Positions 59,719 to 64,000 of a DNA stretch of 64,000 nt are shown here, in pieces. The position numbers were made by a program, and so were the translations under genes. The notes under the pieces are model-generated. The model was given only the letters and a program-made list of their open reading frames with translations. It searched no databases and was not told the DNA's origin. The stretch is from Pseudomonas nitroreducens. Lineage in GTDB: Bacteria; Pseudomonadota; Gammaproteobacteria; Pseudomonadales; Pseudomonadaceae. Numbering within the stretch: position 1 is the stretch's first letter; every line of letters begins with the position of its first letter. Location: positions 62,001-126,000 of the forward strand of contig NZ_JACHLI010000019.1 in NCBI RefSeq assembly GCF_014204515.1, given 5' to 3'.

Positions 59719-62286
59719 ATGAGTGACCTCTCCGCCCACACACCGATGATGCAGCAATATTGGCGACTGAAGAATCAGCACCCGGACCAGCTGATGTTCT
59801 ATCGCATGGGCGATTTCTACGAGCTGTTCTACGAGGACGCCAAGAAGGCTGCCAAGCTGCTGGACATCACCCTGACCGCGCGTGGCCAGTCAGCCGGCAA
59901 CTCCATCCCCATGGCGGGCATCCCCTTCCACTCCGCCGAAGGCTACCTGGCCAAGCTGGTGAAGCTCGGCGAATCGGTGGTGATCTGCGAGCAGATCGGC
60001 GATCCGGCTACCAGCAAGGGCCCGGTGGAACGCCAGGTGGTGCGCATCCTCACGCCCGGCACCGTCAGCGACGAAGCGCTGCTCGACGAGCGCCGCGACA
60101 ACCTGATCGCCGCCGTGCTGGGCGATGAGCGCCTGTTCGGTCTGGCCGTGCTGGACATCACCAGCGGCCGCTTCAACGTCCAGGAGATAAAAGGCTGGGA
60201 AACCCTGCTGGCCGAACTGGAACGCATGAATCCCGCCGAATTGCTCATCCCCGATGACTGGCCCCAGGGCCTGCCGGCGGAGAAACGCCGGGGTGCGCAT
60301 CGCCGCGCGCCCTGGGACTTCGACCGCGATTCGGCGAAGAAGAGCCTGTGCCAGCAGTTCGGCGTGCAGGACCTCAAGGGCTTCGGCTGCCAGGACCTGA
60401 CCCTGGCCATCGGCGCCGCCGGCTGCCTGCTGGCCTACGCCAAGGAAACCCAGCGCACCGCTCTGCCGCACCTGCGCAGCCTGCGCCACGAGCGCATCGA
60501 CGACACAGTGATCCTCGACGGCGCCAGCCGGCGTAACCTGGAACTGGACACCAACCTCGCCGGCGGCCGCCACAACACCCTGCAATCGGTGGTCGACCGT
60601 TGCCAGACCGCCATGGGCAGCCGCCTGCTGACCCGCTGGCTGAACCGCCCGCTGCGCGACCGCGTCGTGCTCGAAGCCCGTCAGGAGTCCATTGCCTGCC
60701 TGCTGGAACGCTATCGCTTCGAAATCCTCCAGCCGCAGCTGAAGGAAATCGGCGACGTCGAACGTATCCTCGCGCGCATCGGCCTGCGCAATGCCCGTCC
60801 GCGAGACCTCGCCCGCCTGCGTGACGCCCTGGCGGCGCTGCCGGAACTGCAGAGTGGCATGACCGAGCTGGAAGCCCCGCACCTGGGAGAACTGGCCGTC
60901 AGCATCCGTACCTACCCGGAACTGGCCGACCTGCTGGCCCGAGCGGTGATCGAGAATCCGCCGGCGGTGATCCGCGACGGCGGCGTCATCGCCCGCGGCT
61001 ACGATGCCGAGCTGGACGAGCTGCAGATGCTCAGCGAGAACGCCGGCCAGTACCTGATGGACCTGGAGACTCGCGAAAAGGCCCGCACCGGCCTGCCGAA
61101 CCTGAAGGTCGGCTACAACCGCATCCACGGTTACTACATCGAACTGCCCCGGGTGCAGGCCGAGCAGGCGCCGGCCGACTATATCCGCCGCCAGACTCTC
61201 AAGGGCGCCGAGCGCTTCATCACCCCGGAGCTGAAAGCCTTCGAAGACAAAGCGTTGTCCGCCCAGAGCCGTGCGCTGGCCCGCGAGAAGCAACTCTATG
61301 AAGAACTGCTGGAACTGCTGATCGGCCAATTGGCCCCGCTGCAGGACACCGCCGCCGCCCTGGCCGAACTGGACGTACTGTCCAACCTCGCCGAGCGCGC
61401 ACTGAACCTCGACCTGAACCGTCCGCGCTTCGTCGAAGAGTCCGGCATCCTCATCGAGCAGGGCCGTCATCCGGTGGTCGAGCAGGTACTGGACACGCCC
61501 TTCGTCGCCAACGACCTGAACCTCGACGAAGACACCCGCATGCTGGTGATTACCGGCCCGAACATGGGCGGTAAATCGACCTATATGCGGCAAACAGCGC
61601 TGATCGTGCTACTTGCGCATATCGGCAGTTTCGTTCCCGCGGCACGCTGCGAACTGTCCCTGGTCGACCGCATCTTCACCCGCATCGGCTCCTCCGACGA
61701 CCTCGCCGGCGGCCGCTCCACCTTCATGGTGGAAATGAGCGAAACCGCCAACATCCTGCACAACGCCAGCGACCGCAGCCTGGTGCTGATGGACGAAGTG
61801 GGTCGTGGCACCAGCACCTTCGACGGCCTGTCGCTGGCCTGGTCCGCCGCCGAGCACCTGGCCAAACTGCGCGCCTTCACGCTGTTCGCTACCCACTATT
61901 TCGAGCTGACCGTGCTGCCCGAAAGCGAGCCGGCGGTGGCCAACGTCCACCTCAACGCCACCGAGCACAACGAGCGCATCGTCTTCCTGCACCACGTGCT
62001 GCCGGGCCCGGCCAGCCAGAGTTACGGTCTGGCGGTGGCGCAACTGGCCGGCGTGCCGGGTGCGGTCATTCAGCGCGCCCGCGAACACCTGGCGCGCCTG
62101 GAAACCACCAGCCTGCCCCACGAGGCGCCGCGCTCGACTGATCCCAAAGCCCCGGCGCCGCTGCAGAGCGACCTGTTTGCCAGCCTGCCGCACCCGATCG
62201 TCGAAGAGCTGATGCGTGTCAGCCCGGATGACCTGACACCGCGTCAAGCTCTCGAATTGTTATATGCATGGAAGATGCGAGTCTGA
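59719..62286 (+). CDS. mutS: DNA mismatch repair protein MutS
   Basis: This is an 855-residue mismatch-recognition ATPase, matching the P. aeruginosa length. The mismatch-probing Phe and Glu are in GDFYELF near residue 36. The connector, lever and clamp domains follow, and Walker A GPNMGGKST begins at residue 613. Walker B (VLMDEVGRGTSTFDG) and the C-terminal dimerisation region with DLFASLPHP are intact. The start at 59719 gives MSDLSAHTPMMQQYWRLKNQ. No truncation or frameshift is seen, so a mutator state from this gene is not indicated. Confidence 0.97.
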   Translation: MSDLSAHTPMMQQYWRLKNQHPDQLMFYRMGDFYELFYEDAKKAAKLLDITLTARGQSAGNSIPMAGIPFHSAEGYLAKLVKLGESVVICEQIGDPATSKGPVERQVVRILTPGTVSDEALLDERRDNLIAAVLGDERLFGLAVLDITSGRFNVQEIKGWETLLAELERMNPAELLIPDDWPQGLPAEKRRGAHRRAPWDFDRDSAKKSLCQQFGVQDLKGFGCQDLTLAIGAAGCLLAYAKETQRTALPHLRSLRHERIDDTVILDGASRRNLELDTNLAGGRHNTLQSVVDRCQTAMGSRLLTRWLNRPLRDRVVLEARQESIACLLERYRFEILQPQLKEIGDVERILARIGLRNARPRDLARLRDALAALPELQSGMTELEAPHLGELAVSIRTYPELADLLARAVIENPPAVIRDGGVIARGYDAELDELQMLSENAGQYLMDLETREKARTGLPNLKVGYNRIHGYYIELPRVQAEQAPADYIRRQTLKGAERFITPELKAFEDKALSAQSRALAREKQLYEELLELLIGQLAPLQDTAAALAELDVLSNLAERALNLDLNRPRFVEESGILIEQGRHPVVEQVLDTPFVANDLNLDEDTRMLVITGPNMGGKSTYMRQTALIVLLAHIGSFVPAARCELSLVDRIFTRIGSSDDLAGGRSTFMVEMSETANILHNASDRSLVLMDEVGRGTSTFDGLSLAWSAAEHLAKLRAFTLFATHYFELTVLPESEPAVANVHLNATEHNERIVFLHHVLPGPASQSYGLAVAQLAGVPGAVIQRAREHLARLETTSLPHEAPRSTDPKAPAPLQSDLFASLPHPIVEELMRVSPDDLTPRQALELLYAWKMRV

Positions 62287-62312
62287 CGGACCGCGAAACA
62301 AGCTGTTAGAAT
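62283..62312 (+). promoter_or_regulatory. Candidate fdxA promoter
   Basis: CTGACG (62283-62288, overlapping the mutS stop) and TAGAAT (62307-62312), spacing 18; AGGAGAAAA precedes the fdxA ATG by a few bases. Confidence 0.5.
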
Positions 62313-62351
62313 CGCGCGCGCTTAGCCGCCCGCCTGAGGAGAAAATTAGAA

Positions 62352-62675
62352 ATGACCTTCGTCGTCACCGACAACTGCATCAAGTGCAAATACACCGACT
62401 GCGTGGAAGTATGCCCGGTGGACTGCTTCTACGAAGGCCCGAACTTCCTGGTCATCCATCCCGATGAATGCATCGATTGCGCCCTGTGCGAGCCGGAGTG
62501 CCCGGCCCAGGCGATCTTCTCCGAGGACGAAGTCCCGGATGGCATGCAGGAATTCATCGAGCTGAACAAGGACCTGGCCGACGTCTGGCCGAACATCACC
62601 GAGAAGAAGGATTCCCTGCCGGACGCTGAAGAGTGGGACGGCAAGCCGAACAAGATGCAGTACCTGGAGCGCTGA
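62352..62675 (+). CDS. fdxA: 7Fe ferredoxin FdxA
   Basis: This is a 107-residue electron carrier with one [3Fe-4S] and one [4Fe-4S] cluster. Cluster cysteines lie in CIKCKYTDCVEVCPVDCFYE and CIDCALCEPECP. The C-terminal extension EWDGKPNKMQYLER is typical of the Azotobacter-type 7Fe ferredoxin. The same chromosome stretch carries a possible electron donor, Fpr at 44237. A terminator follows at 62695. Confidence 0.95.
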   Translation: MTFVVTDNCIKCKYTDCVEVCPVDCFYEGPNFLVIHPDECIDCALCEPECPAQAIFSEDEVPDGMQEFIELNKDLADVWPNITEKKDSLPDAEEWDGKPNKMQYLER

Positions 62676-62694
62676 TCGCCAGCGCGCCCAAAAG

Positions 62695-62720
62695 AAAGGC
62701 CCGCCAAGTGCGGGCCTTTC
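62695..62720 (+). terminator. Intrinsic terminator after fdxA
   Basis: AAAGGCCCGC/GCGGGCCTTT with a CAAGT loop and T-rich tail. Confidence 0.88.
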
Positions 62721-62751
62721 TGCATTCTGCGGTCAGCGCTTTTCTGCGGGC

Positions 62752-62869
62752 AAAAAAAAGGGGCGGGATAACCCGCCCACTCTTTCTTCCCTAGTTCATC
62801 ATCCTGATGAATCGCCATCCTGCGATGTCCTCACCGGCATCCTTACCGGCTTGCGTCTTTCCGTGTACG
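62752..62869 (-). ncRNA. rsmZ: RsmZ regulatory RNA
   Basis: A 118-base RNA on the minus strand between fdxA and rpoS, the known position of rsmZ. Reading the minus strand, it begins CGTACACGGAAAGACGC and then shows GGA motifs in hairpin loops: CCGGTAAGGATGCCGG, CATCGCAGGATGGCGA and CATCAGGATGATG, plus unpaired ACACGGA and TAGGGA elements. It ends with the terminator GGGCGGGTTATCCCGCCC followed by eight T. Such GGA loops sequester the translational repressor RsmA. The start is inferred from TAATAT at 62883-62878 (minus-strand -10) and likeness to P. aeruginosa RsmZ. Confidence 0.93.
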
Positions 62870-62877
62870 CAGGAGTG

Positions 62878-62883
62878 ATATTA
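62878..62883 (-). promoter_or_regulatory. rsmZ -10 element
   Basis: TAATAT on the minus strand, 8 bases before the inferred first base. No good -35 is seen, as expected for a promoter that depends on an activator. Confidence 0.7.
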
Positions 62884-63032
62884 CCCACCTCAGCGGGCCC
62901 GGCAACCGGGGCAAATCGCCGCTGGCGCCACTTACCTCACTCATCAGTAAAAATAAAATCCTTTAAAAACATAATGATAGATGCGATAGAAGCCAGAGCC
63001 TGTCGCAATTCAAGCGGAACGCTCACACGCTG

Positions 63033-63050
63033 TGTAAGCGAATGCTTACA
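63033..63050 (-). promoter_or_regulatory. GacA upstream activating sequence of rsmZ
   Basis: TGTAAGCGAATGCTTACA matches the GacA consensus TGTAAG-N6-CTTACA exactly; centre about 172 bases upstream of the inferred rsmZ start. Between it and the promoter lies an A/T-rich stretch (about 62945-62985) of the kind bound by MvaT-type proteins. Confidence 0.93.
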
Positions 63051-63061
63051 TCACTACGCAT

Positions 63062-63090
63062 AAAAAAGCCCGGAATGATCCGGGCTTTTC
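63062..63090 (-). terminator. Intrinsic terminator after rpoS
   Basis: Minus-strand stem AAGCCCGG/CCGGGCTT with an ATCATT loop and six T. Confidence 0.9.
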
Positions 63091-63107
63091 TGGAGTCCAC
63101 CTAGCTT

Positions 63108-64000
<893 letters not shown>

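Noticed and set aside
59124..62286. Possible mutator lesion in mutS
   Set aside because: The frame is intact over 855 codons with all functional motifs; no sign of disruption.

Overview
The window is chromosomal DNA from a Pseudomonas of the P. aeruginosa lineage. GC content is high. Many proteins (MutS, RecA, Fpr, RelA, RhlG, GacS, RpoS) look close to their P. aeruginosa counterparts, and gene order follows several separate blocks that I recall from the PAO1 map. It is not PAO1: the blocks are joined differently, and two families of REP palindromes (GTAGGAGCGGACTCCGTC and GTAGGAGCGAGCTTGCTC types) are scattered between genes. A relative such as the P. nitroreducens/P. citronellolis group is plausible, but the species is an inference. 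I see no prophage, integrase, transposase, CRISPR array or plasmid function. Almost all of the window is core genome.

Layout. Bases 1-14000 (PA1304-PA1284-like block): partial oligopeptidase B, a CPCC protein, a LysE exporter, a YcgN protein, a nitroreductase, a 2-hydroxyacid dehydrogenase, ycgL and rnd, an SMP-30-like protein, an acyltransferase, a sulfurtransferase, a Sel1 protein, a FadL porin, and a small redox-looking locus (Cys-rich MarR regulator, mini-thioredoxin, DUF2024 protein, Rof). Bases 14018-39350 (PA0937-PA0915-like block): lpxO, mazG, relA, rlmD, cysM, a PirRS-like two-component pair lacking the receptor gene pirA, gacS, ldhA, dinB, three initiator tRNA genes each with its own promoter and terminator, the mprF-acvB-cytochrome b561 run, kup and rimO. 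Bases 39300-43577: an ArnT-like glycosyltransferase, rhlG, a nested palindromic non-coding element, trmO, and a divergent monooxygenase/VOC pair. Bases 43580-44200: a non-coding cluster of REPs and an exact 180-bp tandem repeat. Bases 44237-48535: fpr and finR, dgkA, an ErdR-like regulator and a DMT transporter. Bases 48711-64000: a DTW-domain tRNA modifier, a second FadL, and the PA3611-PA3622-like block (secreted QSregVF protein, DUF3820, divergent phosphoketolase, beta-CASP nuclease, LOG protein, recX, recA with an SOS box, pncC, mutS, fdxA, the regulatory RNA RsmZ with its GacA upstream site, and partial rpoS).

How the genes work together. GacS (23648) signals through GacA, which is not in the window, to the rsmZ promoter near 63040. 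Both ends of that regulatory circuit are therefore visible about 40 kb apart, next to rpoS. RelA and MazG (stringent response and NTP clean-up) overlap in one operon with rlmD and cysM just upstream. Envelope lipid functions recur: LpxO, MprF with its AcvB-like partner, an ArnT-like transferase, DgkA and an acyltransferase. DNA repair is represented by recA/recX under LexA control, mutS and dinB.
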